The position numbers and the translations under genes are program-made. A stretch of 64,000 nt of DNA from Rheinheimera mesophila (lineage in GTDB: Bacteria; Pseudomonadota; Gammaproteobacteria; Enterobacterales; Alteromonadaceae): positions 124,001 through 188,000 of the forward strand of contig NZ_LAVS01000001.1 of the NCBI RefSeq assembly GCF_000986865.1, read 5' to 3'. The notes under the pieces are model-generated. The model worked only from the letters and a program-made list of their open reading frames with translations. It ran no database searches and had not been told where the DNA came from. Of this stretch, positions 55,424-64,000 are shown one piece after another. How positions within the stretch are numbered: position 1 is the stretch's first letter; each line of letters starts with the position of its first letter.

Positions 55424-57586
55424 TTATTCCTGCACTATGGTCATTTCTTGCAAAAGGTTGGTTGCCCCATCCACTTTCTCCATTTGCCACAGCATGTATC
55501 GGCTGTCGACATGGATAGAGCGGTTGGTGGCCGGATCGTAGTCCCAGTTGCCTATGATGCCTTCAATCACACCATCAAACAACAAACCGACCAATTCAGC
55601 TTTACCGTTCAGCGTCGGTGAACCTGAATTGCCGCCAGTGGTATCCACTGTACTTAAGAAGTTCACTGCCAGGTGGTTATAGACCGCATCTTTGTAAATG
55701 CCAAAATCGCCTTTTTTCAAGGCTTCTACCTGAGCGGGTGGTGCATCAAATGGGTCAATTCCAGTTTGCTTCTGCAAAATACCAGCAGCAGTGGTAAATG
55801 GCTGATAAGACACCGCATCTTTTGGCTGATAACCTTTGATCGAACCATAAGTGACACGAAGAGTACTGTTGGCGTCAGCATACACAGCTTTGCCATTAGC
55901 TTTGTTAAAGGCAATGATAGCTTCCATCACCACAGGGCGAGCCACGGCTAACTTGCCTTTATGCTCTTTTTCGGCATTTTCTAATGCGATATCAGTGTCA
56001 TACATCGCAACCGCATACTGGATCAGAGGGTCAGTACTTGCTTTAAAGTCTTCGACTGATTTGCCCATCCAGGCCAAACGCTCGACTTCATCTGCCAAGG
56101 TAGTGGCCTGATACAGCGCCTGAAGTTTGCCACGAAGCGCTGCAACATCCAGCTCTGCAGAGCCTATACCAAAATAACCGTCCAAAGATTTCAGACGCTG
56201 CTCAGCAGGCAATTTGGCGTAATGTTGCAGGAAATGCAGCATCAGCTCTTGTTCGACTTTGGCATCAAAACTGCGGGATAAACGTTTCATACTGGCAGCA
56301 AAACGTTCTAAATCACGGTCCTGATAGCCAATTTCACGCTCTGCATCTGGTTTTTGCTGCTCATGCGCCAGGCGATACAAACGTTTAGCGGTAGAGAAGA
56401 GCTGGCCATAACTTAAATAACCCAAAATCAGGTCCCGCTGCTGATTTCTCTGCTCCTCCACCAGCAACTGCTGCAAATTACGTACTGCTGCTGCATATTT
56501 AGCCTGCCGGGCCGGACTGGATTTAATCCATAAATTCAATGCTTTATCAAATTGATCTTTACTTTGCTGGGTATCGCCTTTTTGGTAACTGGCGATCATC
56601 CCCTCGAAGTTTTTCGCGTAATTAGCCAGTGAAGCAAGGATGCTCTCGTATTTAATCCGAGCCTCGGAGCCTTCAGCAGAATGTTGTTTAATCACCTCTA
56701 TTGCTTCTTCACGATAGGTTTTAGACAAAGGCAAAACCTGAGTAAACTGGTTTTCTACTTCAGCGGCTGTATTGTATCTGTTGGTTCTGCCCGGATAACC
56801 AATGACCATGACAAAGTCATTTTCTTTCAATGGTTTAGCCGATACCTTTAAGTAAGAAGGTGGCGTAAAAGGTATATTGTCAGCATTGAAATCGGCAGGC
56901 TGACCATCTTTACCCACATAAGCCCGGTAAAAAGAATAGTCCCCTGTATGGCGCGGCCACATCCAGTTGTCAATATCACCGCCAAATTTCCCTACACCTG
57001 AAGCTGGCGCATGCACCAAGCGTACATCACGAATTTCCATTTGCTTGATCAGGTAATACTCCAAACCACCGTGGAAACTGTAGACATCACAGCGATAACC
57101 CGGGGTTTCACAAGCGGCGATTTGCTCTTTGCGTAGCTGCTCAATTTTGTCAAACCGCTCCTTCCCCTTCAGCGCAGGTAATAATTCCTGATTAATCTGC
57201 GCAGTGATATTGGTCACCTCCTGAGTCACAAAAATTTTAGCGCCTGGCGCTGCCGGTAACTCTTCAGCTAAATTCTTTGCTAAAAAGCCTTTCGCCAGCA
57301 AGTTATTGTCAGCCGTACTGTTGTGCTGAATACTGCCGTAGGCACAATGGTGGTTCGTCAACACCAAGCCCTGGTTAGATACAAAAGAGGCGGTACACCC
57401 CCCCAGGCTAATCACTGCATTCATCGGAAATGCAGTCAGTTGGGCAATACTTTTAGCATCAATCTCTAAACCTTTTTCTTTGAGGAGTTGCTCAAGTTCA
57501 GGTAACTGATGAGGTTGCCACATACCTTCATCGGCATGAGCAAGAGTAGCGACAGACAAAGCCAGCGCAAGCAGTGTTTTTTTCAT
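55424..57586 (-). CDS. S46 family dipeptidyl-peptidase (DPP7-like)
   Basis: 720 residues with a signal peptide (MKKTLLALALSVATLAHA) and the chymotrypsin-like S46 fold. The catalytic His is in VLTNHHCAYG, Asp in GGDIDNWMWPRHTGDY and Ser in TTGGNSGSPTLNG. The FDG that follows has Gly where DPP11-type enzymes have Arg, so P1 preference for hydrophobic residues is expected. It removes dipeptides from peptide N-termini in the periplasm, a role in growth on protein. ATG 57586 has AAGGAA upstream. Confidence 0.93.
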   Translation of the reverse strand: MKKTLLALALSVATLAHADEGMWQPHQLPELEQLLKEKGLEIDAKSIAQLTAFPMNAVISLGGCTASFVSNQGLVLTNHHCAYGSIQHNSTADNNLLAKGFLAKNLAEELPAAPGAKIFVTQEVTNITAQINQELLPALKGKERFDKIEQLRKEQIAACETPGYRCDVYSFHGGLEYYLIKQMEIRDVRLVHAPASGVGKFGGDIDNWMWPRHTGDYSFYRAYVGKDGQPADFNADNIPFTPPSYLKVSAKPLKENDFVMVIGYPGRTNRYNTAAEVENQFTQVLPLSKTYREEAIEVIKQHSAEGSEARIKYESILASLANYAKNFEGMIASYQKGDTQQSKDQFDKALNLWIKSSPARQAKYAAAVRNLQQLLVEEQRNQQRDLILGYLSYGQLFSTAKRLYRLAHEQQKPDAEREIGYQDRDLERFAASMKRLSRSFDAKVEQELMLHFLQHYAKLPAEQRLKSLDGYFGIGSAELDVAALRGKLQALYQATTLADEVERLAWMGKSVEDFKASTDPLIQYAVAMYDTDIALENAEKEHKGKLAVARPVVMEAIIAFNKANGKAVYADANSTLRVTYGSIKGYQPKDAVSYQPFTTAAGILQKQTGIDPFDAPPAQVEALKKGDFGIYKDAVYNHLAVNFLSTVDTTGGNSGSPTLNGKAELVGLLFDGVIEGIIGNWDYDPATNRSIHVDSRYMLWQMEKVDGATNLLQEMTIVQE

Positions 57587-57766
57587 TCGGAAATTCCTTG
57601 GCATAGAGGCCCAGACAAACTAACAGCATCAGAGCAGAGTACTGATACTATTGCGGGTAACGGAGCTCATTGTGCGATATTTTACGGCAAAGTAAAACGG
57701 CCAGAGACTTGAATTTAAGCACTATTTACCCCATAAACTGAAGTCGTTAAAACTACAGGAGCTGCA

Positions 57767-58276
57767 ATGGAACAACTAATTGAAAAGGTGATGTACGCAA
57801 CCCGCTGGTTAATGGCGCCCATTTACCTTGGTCTGAGTCTGGCTTTACTGGCTCTTGGCGTGAAATTTTTTCAGGAAGTGTTCACCATCATTCCTGTTAT
57901 TTTCAATATGAAGGAAGTCGATCTGATTTTAGTCGTGCTGTCTTTAATTGATATTTCACTGGTGGGTGGCTTGCTGGTGATGGTGATGTTTTCTGGTTAC
58001 GAAAACTTCGTGTCCCGTATGGATATTGATGGTGACAGCGAGAAACTCGGCTGGTTAGGTAAACTCGACTCCAACTCACTAAAGAATAAAGTTGCAGCAT
58101 CAATAGTCGCCATATCCTCTATCCATTTGCTTAAGGTGTTTATGGATACTCAGAATATACCGAATGACAAAATTATGTGGTATCTGCTGATTCATATGAC
58201 CTTTGTCGTTTCGGCTTTTGCTATGGGCTATCTGGATAAAATTACCAAAGACGCAGGCAAAAAAGACAACTTCTGA
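57767..58276 (+). CDS. UPF0114 / YqhA family membrane protein
   Basis: 169 residues with four membrane segments. Conserved blocks are [52 protein letters not shown] and [19 protein letters not shown]. The family has no known function. AGGAG precedes the ATG. A structured non-coding region follows the stop. Confidence 0.92.
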   Translation: MEQLIEKVMYATRWLMAPIYLGLSLALLALGVKFFQEVFTIIPVIFNMKEVDLILVVLSLIDISLVGGLLVMVMFSGYENFVSRMDIDGDSEKLGWLGKLDSNSLKNKVAASIVAISSIHLLKVFMDTQNIPNDKIMWYLLIHMTFVVSAFAMGYLDKITKDAGKKDNF

Positions 58277-58333
58277 GCAGAGCCTTGGCTGGGTTCAGAC
58301 GCCTGATGGACTTAGGCAGTTTCCCGAGAACAG

Positions 58334-58503
58334 CTTGTATTCAAACAAGGTTAGCAGGCACTGCTGAGGGACGGCTTCTCTTGTAAGCCATCCTGACAAC
58401 GCTGGAACCGGGTCGACAATACTTACCCGGTTGGCACTAAACCAACCCATTGGTTTGATTAACCTTAGGTGAGGTCACGGGGTGGCTTACCACTGTTTCA
58501 GTG
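58334..58503. other. Candidate structured RNA / foldable intergenic element
   Basis: A possible multibranch fold closed by AAGGTTA/TAACCTT (58347-58353 with 58460-58466). Inside it are GCAG/CTGC, AGGGACGGCTT/AAGCCATCCT (one mismatch), AACCGGGT/ACCCGGTT and AAACCAA/TTGGTTT; CACTG/CAGTG (58491-58503) lies outside. It occupies the 344-bp gap between two convergent genes. Which strand is transcribed, or whether it is RNA at all, is not shown. The remaining bases (58504-58620) hold nothing I can name. Confidence 0.35.
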
Positions 58504-58620
58504 CTTTAATGTTTCGGATTCCAGCCAGAGTTATTTCTGAACTTAAGAAGCACCAAAAATTTCAAACCACTGTTCTTGGGTAACTTTTTTACAGGTCTAA
58601 ATAACAGAGTTCTTCAGATC

Positions 58621-61596
58621 TCAGGCCGAGCAAACCCTGTTGCGGCCCTGTTGTTTCGCCTGATACAAAGCCTGATCAGCCAAAAACAATAGCTGTTTGG
58701 CATCCGTTAAGTCCTCACTGATTGCTACACCAATACTGACTGTGATGCAGATACCGTCTGCAATGTCTTGCCAATCCAGTTGCATAATTTCATGCCTTAA
58801 GCGCTCGCAGACAGATTGTGCCTGCTCAAGCGTAGTCGATGGCATCAACAGAGCAAATTCTTCGCCCCCCCAACGCGCAGCGCAGTCGACGACACGGGAA
58901 TGCTGGCGAATTTTTTCTGCGATAGCCACCAATGCCAGATCGCCGGCGTTGTGTGACCAGGTGTCATTGATCTGTTTAAAGTGGTCTATATCAATAAATG
59001 CCAATACCAGAGGTTGTTTTAACCGTTGCGATCGGATGAATTCTTTGCTTAATACTTCGTCAAAAGCACGGCGGTTCGCTAAACCAGTTAAACCATCCTG
59101 TCTGGCTTGCTCAGCTAAAGCCAGAGTTTGCTGATGTAAGCGTTCCAGTAACAGTGATTTTTCTGCATCAGCAGCCTGCAGACTATTGGCTTTTTGTTGC
59201 AACTCTGCAGTCTTTTCCGCCACCTGTCGCTTTAAGCGTTGCTCAGAATGACGCAGACTGGAAATACGCCAGTACACCAAGAGCAGTACCAAGGCGAGCG
59301 AGGATAACGCCGTCAACCACTGAAACTTGCCGGTTTGCCACCAGTAGGGGTGCTTAATCAACTCTATTCGGGCCGCGCTACTCCACTGCCCGCCCGGATT
59401 GGCGGCTTGCACCTGAAACTCGTAACGCCCTGGTGCCAGGTTGGTATACTCGGCAAAATTCTGTTGGCCTTTGTCTAGCCAGTGAGCATCAAAGCCGAGC
59501 AGTTGGCTGCGATAGCGGATCCGGCCAGGCATCACATAACCTAAACCAGCAAAATGCAACTCCACTCTGTCGCTATCGGGAGATAACTCGATACTTGCAT
59601 CAATTTTTTGTGCCACCCCATTCACCAGTAATTCCTCTAACACAACGGGGGGCGTCGCCTCGGCGAAATCAGCCAGACGTTTTGGTTGCACCCTGCTGAC
59701 ACCAGAGGCCGTAGCAAACCATAAAGCTCCATCTTGCGCTAAAATAGCAGCAGGGTTTGAGCCTCCATTGGCCTGCGCACTTAACATACCGTCACTTTCG
59801 CCATATAAATCGTAGCTAATACGGGTAGCAGTGCCTTCAGCTACTGCATTAGCATCCTGCTGACTGATCCTTAAGATCCCTCTGTTACTGCTGAGCCACA
59901 AATTGCCATGTAAATCAGCCTGCACCTGAAATATTTTATCAAAAGGAAGTCCGGCCTTACGCCCCACCAAAGCCAATTCTGCCGTGTCTAGCCTGTAACG
60001 CACTAAACCTCTGTCTGTTGCAAGCCACAGCAGGTTTTGTTCCCTTTGTTCGAAAAAATCGAAGGCATATTCGGTTTGATCTAAATGCGACAATGGCAGA
60101 GGTTGAAAGGTCTCGTTGATCAGACGGGTCACTCCTGTGCCTGTCCCAACCCAAAGCACATCGTCGATCAGATGCAAAGCAACAACAAAATCAGCGGTTA
60201 ACCCCTCGCGTGTTGTATAGCTTTGCATCGGCTTGCCAGGCTGGTAGTGATTGAGTCCTTGCGCAGTACCCAGCCATATGGCCCCATCTGCCAGAGGTAA
60301 AATAGCCCGCACCTCATTGGACAGTAGGCCCGTATCACGGTTCAGCAGTTTGGTCAGTTGCCCCTTGCTGTACCGGAACACTCCGGAGGAGTATGTACCA
60401 ATCAGCACATCACCTGTTGCAGTTTCTGCCAGACTCAATACAGATTGGTCTGGCAGTAGCTGCAACTCTGGCTGCAACTTACCATGAAGATAACGCGCAA
60501 CACCGCGTGCTGTTCCAATCCAGATCCCACCATCTGAATGTTGCAATACAGTGCGGACGAAGTTATCAGGCAAACCTTGTTCTGTGCTTAAGGTAGAAAA
60601 AGGGGCATCGCGCAAACGAAACAAGCCGCCATTGGTGCCTAACCAAATACTGTGTTCGCGATCTTCGTAAATGCCCAGCACTCTGTTATTCGGCATGCCA
60701 TGCCTGACCGTTAACTGCTCTAAACCATAGTTACTTAAGCGGAAAATACCTTCCTCCACTGTACCTATCCATAAATCACCATGGTGATCGACTAATAATC
60801 TGGAAATCGCCGTCTGCTGTAATTCTGGCTGCACTAAAACGAAACCATCGGCCTGTTGCTGATACAAACCGCGTTCAGTGGCTACATGCAAGGTCTTGTT
60901 GTAAAACGCTAAGGCGAATACCGGTGAGGTTGGGCTTTTGGCAACAGCAGTGAGCTTGCCATTTAGTAAATAAGCCAGTCCTTGCGCTGTTCCGACCCAA
61001 AGCCCGCCCTGTTCATCATGCAACAGGCTATAAACCGTATTGCTGGGTAAACCATGATGTCGGGTCCATTGCTGGCGGCTGCCGTCTGTATTCAGGCCAA
61101 ACAGACCTCCTCCTTCAGTGCCAACCCAAAGCCGGCCCTGGTTATCTCCATGGACCTCGTTCACCAAAGAAGACACCGGATCAACAGGTCGCCACTGCTG
61201 ATCCTGCAGTAATGCTAATCCCCCACGGGAGCCGCCTAATAACAACCGACCTTTTGGATCCAAATGCAAAGCCCGGATACCAGAGTCAGGTAAACCTGTC
61301 TGTTGCTCACGGCCAAAAACCTTAAATTCACGGCCATTGTAGCGGGCAACCCCTTCCCAGGTTGCAAACCAAAGATAACCATCTGGGGTCTGGCTAATAC
61401 TATTGATGGTGTTATGAGGTAAGCCTTGGCGGGTACTCCAACTTTCACGGAAATAATCCGTAAGAGCGGCGGTCGCCGCAGAGGCGGAAAAAGAGAAGGT
61501 GAACAACAGCGACAGCAAAAGTGCGGTAAAAAACACCGCGCACAGCTTCGCACTAATTGATTTAATAAATTTGATACAAACTAACATCAGCGCCAT
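58621..61596 (-). CDS. Propeller sensor diguanylate cyclase (Reg_prop, Y_Y_Y, GGDEF)
   Basis: 991 residues. A signal peptide/anchor precedes two seven-bladed propellers built from two-component-regulator propeller repeats (for example DGYLWFATWEGVARYNG and QGGLWVGTAQGLAYL, residues about 50-680). A Y_Y_Y-like domain (about 700-770), a membrane segment (about 790-810), a short coiled coil and the GGDEF domain with intact GGEEF near residues 909-913 follow. It should make cyclic di-GMP in response to a periplasmic signal. ATG 61596 is listed; ATG 61587, with GGGA better placed, is an alternative. Confidence 0.92.
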   Translation of the reverse strand: MALMLVCIKFIKSISAKLCAVFFTALLLSLLFTFSFSASAATAALTDYFRESWSTRQGLPHNTINSISQTPDGYLWFATWEGVARYNGREFKVFGREQQTGLPDSGIRALHLDPKGRLLLGGSRGGLALLQDQQWRPVDPVSSLVNEVHGDNQGRLWVGTEGGGLFGLNTDGSRQQWTRHHGLPSNTVYSLLHDEQGGLWVGTAQGLAYLLNGKLTAVAKSPTSPVFALAFYNKTLHVATERGLYQQQADGFVLVQPELQQTAISRLLVDHHGDLWIGTVEEGIFRLSNYGLEQLTVRHGMPNNRVLGIYEDREHSIWLGTNGGLFRLRDAPFSTLSTEQGLPDNFVRTVLQHSDGGIWIGTARGVARYLHGKLQPELQLLPDQSVLSLAETATGDVLIGTYSSGVFRYSKGQLTKLLNRDTGLLSNEVRAILPLADGAIWLGTAQGLNHYQPGKPMQSYTTREGLTADFVVALHLIDDVLWVGTGTGVTRLINETFQPLPLSHLDQTEYAFDFFEQREQNLLWLATDRGLVRYRLDTAELALVGRKAGLPFDKIFQVQADLHGNLWLSSNRGILRISQQDANAVAEGTATRISYDLYGESDGMLSAQANGGSNPAAILAQDGALWFATASGVSRVQPKRLADFAEATPPVVLEELLVNGVAQKIDASIELSPDSDRVELHFAGLGYVMPGRIRYRSQLLGFDAHWLDKGQQNFAEYTNLAPGRYEFQVQAANPGGQWSSAARIELIKHPYWWQTGKFQWLTALSSLALVLLLVYWRISSLRHSEQRLKRQVAEKTAELQQKANSLQAADAEKSLLLERLHQQTLALAEQARQDGLTGLANRRAFDEVLSKEFIRSQRLKQPLVLAFIDIDHFKQINDTWSHNAGDLALVAIAEKIRQHSRVVDCAARWGGEEFALLMPSTTLEQAQSVCERLRHEIMQLDWQDIADGICITVSIGVAISEDLTDAKQLLFLADQALYQAKQQGRNRVCSA

Positions 61597-61723
61597 CCCA
61601 GTCAGCAGATGGTTTCATTTTTTCTAATAAAGCCACCTTACTCTATTTTTATGACCGGGAAAACTAAAAAATAGCAAAGCTGAGCATCAGCGTTAGAACG
61701 GAAGTAAGCATGACTCATTCAGA

Positions 61724-62911
61724 TCACACTACTCTGACAGGATTTAGCCAGTCATGCACTTGAGTGCTGGTTTTGACCAACTGCCAGTGGTCACAACGGT
61801 TTAAGCCGGCGTAATCGACCACAGCTTTGGTGAACGCGGCCTTTAATGCATCCGTCAGTTTGACCTGCTCACTCAGCACTAAATGCTGCAGCAATAAGGT
61901 TTTGCTGGCTCTATCTGCTTTCACATCCACCTGGCCGATAAACTGGTCTTTATACAAAATCGGCAGGCTGTAATACCCTATCCGGCGTTTAGCCTCCGGC
62001 AGATAAACTTCAATCTGGTACTCAAAATTAAACAGCTGTTTGAGCCTGTCGCGCTGGATCACTAAATTATCAAAAGGCGATAACAACCAGACTTTATTCG
62101 GCAATTTTGGAGGTATATTGTTAGTAAGTGCTAACTGGGGCCTGTAGTAATAGGTCTTTCCAGCCAGCAAAAAGCTGTGCAGCCTGCCCTGCTCCAACTG
62201 TTGCTGTAATTGACTCTTCAGCACGGCCTGGATATTTTTACGCAGATAACCTATCTGCTGCACAGTCGCCACAGCCTGACTTTGCAGGCAACGATCGATT
62301 AAGTAATCGGCGAACTCAGCCTCTGTGGGTGGCTGATGCTCGGCATGTGAAGGCCAAACCCGCTCCGTCAGATCATAAACTTTCTGGAACTTATCCCGCC
62401 GCGCCACCATCAGCTTGCCTTGCATAAATAGCTGTTCCAGCGCCTGTTTGGCCGGTTGCCAGTCCCACCAGGCCGCGCTTTTCTTGCCCTGACTGACGAA
62501 ATCACTGGCTTTGAGCGGTCCTTCGGCTGCAATACGGGCCAGCACGTCGTTCATCAGGTGCTGTTCAGGGTTAAACCAGTGCGTGTTGCCGTTTTGTATT
62601 AACAGCTTACGCTGCAAACTAAAACGATAATCTTCGGCGGGTAAAAATGCCGTAGCGTGCGACCAGTATTCAAAACTTTGCTTTTGTTCCAGCGCTTTCT
62701 CCAGCATCTTCGGCTGGTAGTTTTTGATTCGGTTGTACAGCACATGATGATGCGCTCGCTCGACTACATAAATCGAATCAAGCTGCACATAACTGATCTG
62801 CCTGAGCACCTGCGCCACAGCATCCTTCCCCGCGGCAGGCGTTAGCAAGCCCTGGTGCTGCACTATCAGGCGGCGTAATTCATCAGGGCTAAAGGGGCAA
62901 GAGGCAGTCAT
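61724..62911 (-). CDS. YcaQ-family winged-helix DNA glycosylase
   Basis: 395 residues of the winged-helix DNA-binding (HTH_42) family that includes E. coli YcaQ/AlkX and AlkZ, glycosylases that unhook interstrand crosslinks. The catalytic QxD-type element lies in SYVQLDSIYVVERAHHHVLYNR (near residue 40). SPFDNLVIQRDRLKQLFNF is the other hallmark block. It ends four bases from the trmN6 gene on the same strand, so co-expression is likely. Substrate class (crosslink versus alkylated base) is inferred. Confidence 0.9.
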   Translation of the reverse strand: MTASCPFSPDELRRLIVQHQGLLTPAAGKDAVAQVLRQISYVQLDSIYVVERAHHHVLYNRIKNYQPKMLEKALEQKQSFEYWSHATAFLPAEDYRFSLQRKLLIQNGNTHWFNPEQHLMNDVLARIAAEGPLKASDFVSQGKKSAAWWDWQPAKQALEQLFMQGKLMVARRDKFQKVYDLTERVWPSHAEHQPPTEAEFADYLIDRCLQSQAVATVQQIGYLRKNIQAVLKSQLQQQLEQGRLHSFLLAGKTYYYRPQLALTNNIPPKLPNKVWLLSPFDNLVIQRDRLKQLFNFEYQIEVYLPEAKRRIGYYSLPILYKDQFIGQVDVKADRASKTLLLQHLVLSEQVKLTDALKAAFTKAVVDYAGLNRCDHWQLVKTSTQVHDWLNPVRVV

Positions 62912-62914
62912 CCG

Positions 62915-63643
62915 TTAAAACCTTAGATAAAAATCGGCCAGAAGGGTTCGGTAGGCGTCACTGTACTGGCCAGGACTTTGCTGTATCAAGAGTTCTGTTT
63001 GTTCTACCTGGCCGGATACGGCACTGGCACTAAAATCCAATAACTGCAATTTGGCGGCTTTGTGAGCTGTAGTTTTGACCAGACAACGCCGTTGTAAACC
63101 CCAGCCAGCCTGTTCTGCTACTGCACTAAAATCAACATCCGCAGGCAGCACCAGACAAAAATGTGCATCTGGAGCAGCAAGTTGCCTGGCAACACGAGCT
63201 AAGTCTGTAAATGACAAGCTATCGGTATGGCGAGCCTGATGCCGTTTTGCATCAGCAGCAGCTAAACTCTGCTGAAAATACGGAGGATTGCTGATAATCA
63301 GCTCAAATCCATGCTCTGGTTGGTTATCCGTCGCCGCATAGGTTAGAATATCGGCCTGAATGACGTGGATTTGTGTCGCCCAACGACTGGCAGCGACATT
63401 ATCCTGTGCCTGTAAGGCCGCTTCCTGGTCCAGTTCAACCGCAAAAATAGCAGGGGTCACCCCTGACTTTTGCAAACGCTGCGCCAGCATCAGAGACAAA
63501 ATGCCACTACCTGTACCTATATCCAACGCTGGGCCAGCCTTGGGTAAGGTGGCCCAGGCGCCCAACAAAAAGGCATCTGTGCCGACTTTCATCGCACAGC
63601 GGTCGTGGCCAACAAAAAATTCTTTACACCAAAAGCCGCTCAC
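62915..63643 (-). CDS. trmN6: tRNA1(Val) (adenine37-N6)-methyltransferase
   Basis: SAM enzyme that methylates A37 of valine tRNA 1. About 242 residues with the SAM loop LDIGTGSGILSLMLA near residue 40 and the adenine-N6 methylase motif NPPYF. The start KEFFVGHDRCAMKVGTDAFLLGAWA matches YfiC. GTG 63643 with AAAGGG upstream is preferred; a TTG at 63664 is weaker. It is divergent from srmB, as in E. coli. Confidence 0.93.
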   Translation of the reverse strand: MSGFWCKEFFVGHDRCAMKVGTDAFLLGAWATLPKAGPALDIGTGSGILSLMLAQRLQKSGVTPAIFAVELDQEAALQAQDNVAASRWATQIHVIQADILTYAATDNQPEHGFELIISNPPYFQQSLAAADAKRHQARHTDSLSFTDLARVARQLAAPDAHFCLVLPADVDFSAVAEQAGWGLQRRCLVKTTAHKAAKLQLLDFSASAVSGQVEQTELLIQQSPGQYSDAYRTLLADFYLRF

Positions 63644-63746
63644 AACTGCCCTTTCTAAGGTCAAAGAGTGGCAGTGTATAAGATGTTGTTTTGCCTGTCA
63701 GTACAACATCGAATTCAACGTGTTCTAAACAGAAGGTATACAAAGC

Positions 63747-64000
63747 GTGAGCGAAAATAACACTGCACAGGAAAAAATCACCTTTGCTGAGTTTCAACTG
63801 GATGACAGCTTAGAGAAAACGCTGAGCAAAGCAGGCTTCAAAGAAGCCACCAGCATTCAGAAACTGGCTATTCCTGTGGCTTTGGAAGGCCGCGACATTT
63901 TGGCCAGTGCGCCAACTGGCACAGGCAAAACTCTGGCATTTTTATTGCCAGCGATACAGTACCTGCTGGATTTCCCGCGTCGTGATCCCGGATTTGCCCG
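63747..64000 (+). CDS. srmB: ATP-dependent RNA helicase SrmB (5' part, truncated at window edge)
   Basis: The first 84 codons of a DEAD-box helicase continue to the last base. Visible motifs are the F/Q motif (FAEFQLDDSLEKTLSKAGF, then TSIQKLAIP) and Walker A SAPTGTGKTLAF, with LLPAIQYLLDFPR matching E. coli SrmB. The family assists 50S assembly. The start is a GTG with AAGG upstream. Position beside trmN6 supports the SrmB assignment over other DEAD-box proteins. Confidence 0.93.
   Translation, partial: MSENNTAQEKITFAEFQLDDSLEKTLSKAGFKEATSIQKLAIPVALEGRDILASAPTGTGKTLAFLLPAIQYLLDFPRRDPGFA

Noticed and set aside
58277-58620. Known riboswitch or integron attC site in the convergent gap
   Set aside because: I compared the visible hairpins with the layouts I remember for c-di-GMP, glycine and TPP riboswitches and attC boxes and found no matching core motif.
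1-64000. Prophage, insertion sequence, CRISPR array or defence island
   Set aside because: No transposase, integrase, cas or phage structural gene was found, and no direct repeats with regular spacers; gene order is largely ancestral.

Overview
The window is a gene-dense chromosomal stretch of a free-living gammaproteobacterium. Gene orders match the Enterobacterales/Alteromonadales core (rpsP-rimM-trmD-rplS next to ffh; rluD-pgeF-clpB divergent from bamD; holD-rimI with prfC; alaS-lysC-csrA with a Ser/Arg tRNA cluster; srmB divergent from trmN6; ytjB divergent from serB). S46 peptidase, double-PilZ and propeller-diguanylate cyclase genes point to an aquatic Rheinheimera/Alishewanella-like organism. 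That placement is inference; no rRNA is present. I see no prophage, IS element, CRISPR array or replication origin.

Layout. 1-5.5 kb: an edge-truncated Cache-HAMP-PAS sensor, cytochrome c', a b561-type cytochrome and a penicillin-acylase-family enzyme. 5.5-6.8 kb: pheA behind a Phe-rich leader peptide and a textbook attenuator. 6.8-12.9 kb: a beta-CASP metallo-hydrolase, a LOG-family protein, a large PLP-dependent basic amino acid decarboxylase, a possible small RNA and mtgA. 13-15.4 kb: the aroF-tyrA operon with TyrR-like boxes. 15.5-25.4 kb: an excisionase-HTH/receiver fusion, a ThrE-type exporter, a DnaJ-related protein, the ribosomal protein/tRNA methylase operon, ffh, ypjD, a CorB-like protein and an SLT lipoprotein. 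25.6-37.1 kb: gshA, a CBS protein, a PAS chemoreceptor, an outer membrane beta-barrel, clpB with a heat-shock promoter, pgeF, rluD, bamD and radA. 37.2-48.3 kb: a double-PilZ protein, alpha/beta hydrolase, serB, ytjB, TatD hydrolase, pdxH, argS, prfC, rimI, holD and tRNA-Trp. 48.5-55.2 kb: a CBS protein, a hairpin-rich intergenic island, tRNA-Arg x2, tRNA-Ser, csrA, lysC, alaS, recX and a membrane protein. 55.4-64 kb: S46 peptidase, UPF0114 protein, a structured intergenic region, the propeller-GGDEF protein, YcaQ, TrmN6 and the start of srmB.

Themes. Aromatic amino acid synthesis is represented by both bifunctional chorismate mutases (pheA, tyrA) and a DAHP synthase; Phe attenuation and TyrR boxes are readable in the DNA. 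Cyclic-di-GMP signalling recurs: a GGDEF protein, a two-site PilZ protein and probably the truncated sensor. Translation and RNA functions are concentrated here (rplS, rpsP, rimM, trmD, ffh, argS, alaS, prfC, rimI, rluD, trmN6, srmB, csrA, four tRNAs).

The signals least explained by genes are non-coding: two ERIC-like repeats just after stop codons, a run of about eight hairpins next to a tandem repeat downstream of the tRNA cluster, a multibranched foldable region after the UPF0114 gene, and a terminator-ended RNA candidate beside the decarboxylase gene. I found no gene cluster that looks like an undescribed defence or biosynthetic system.
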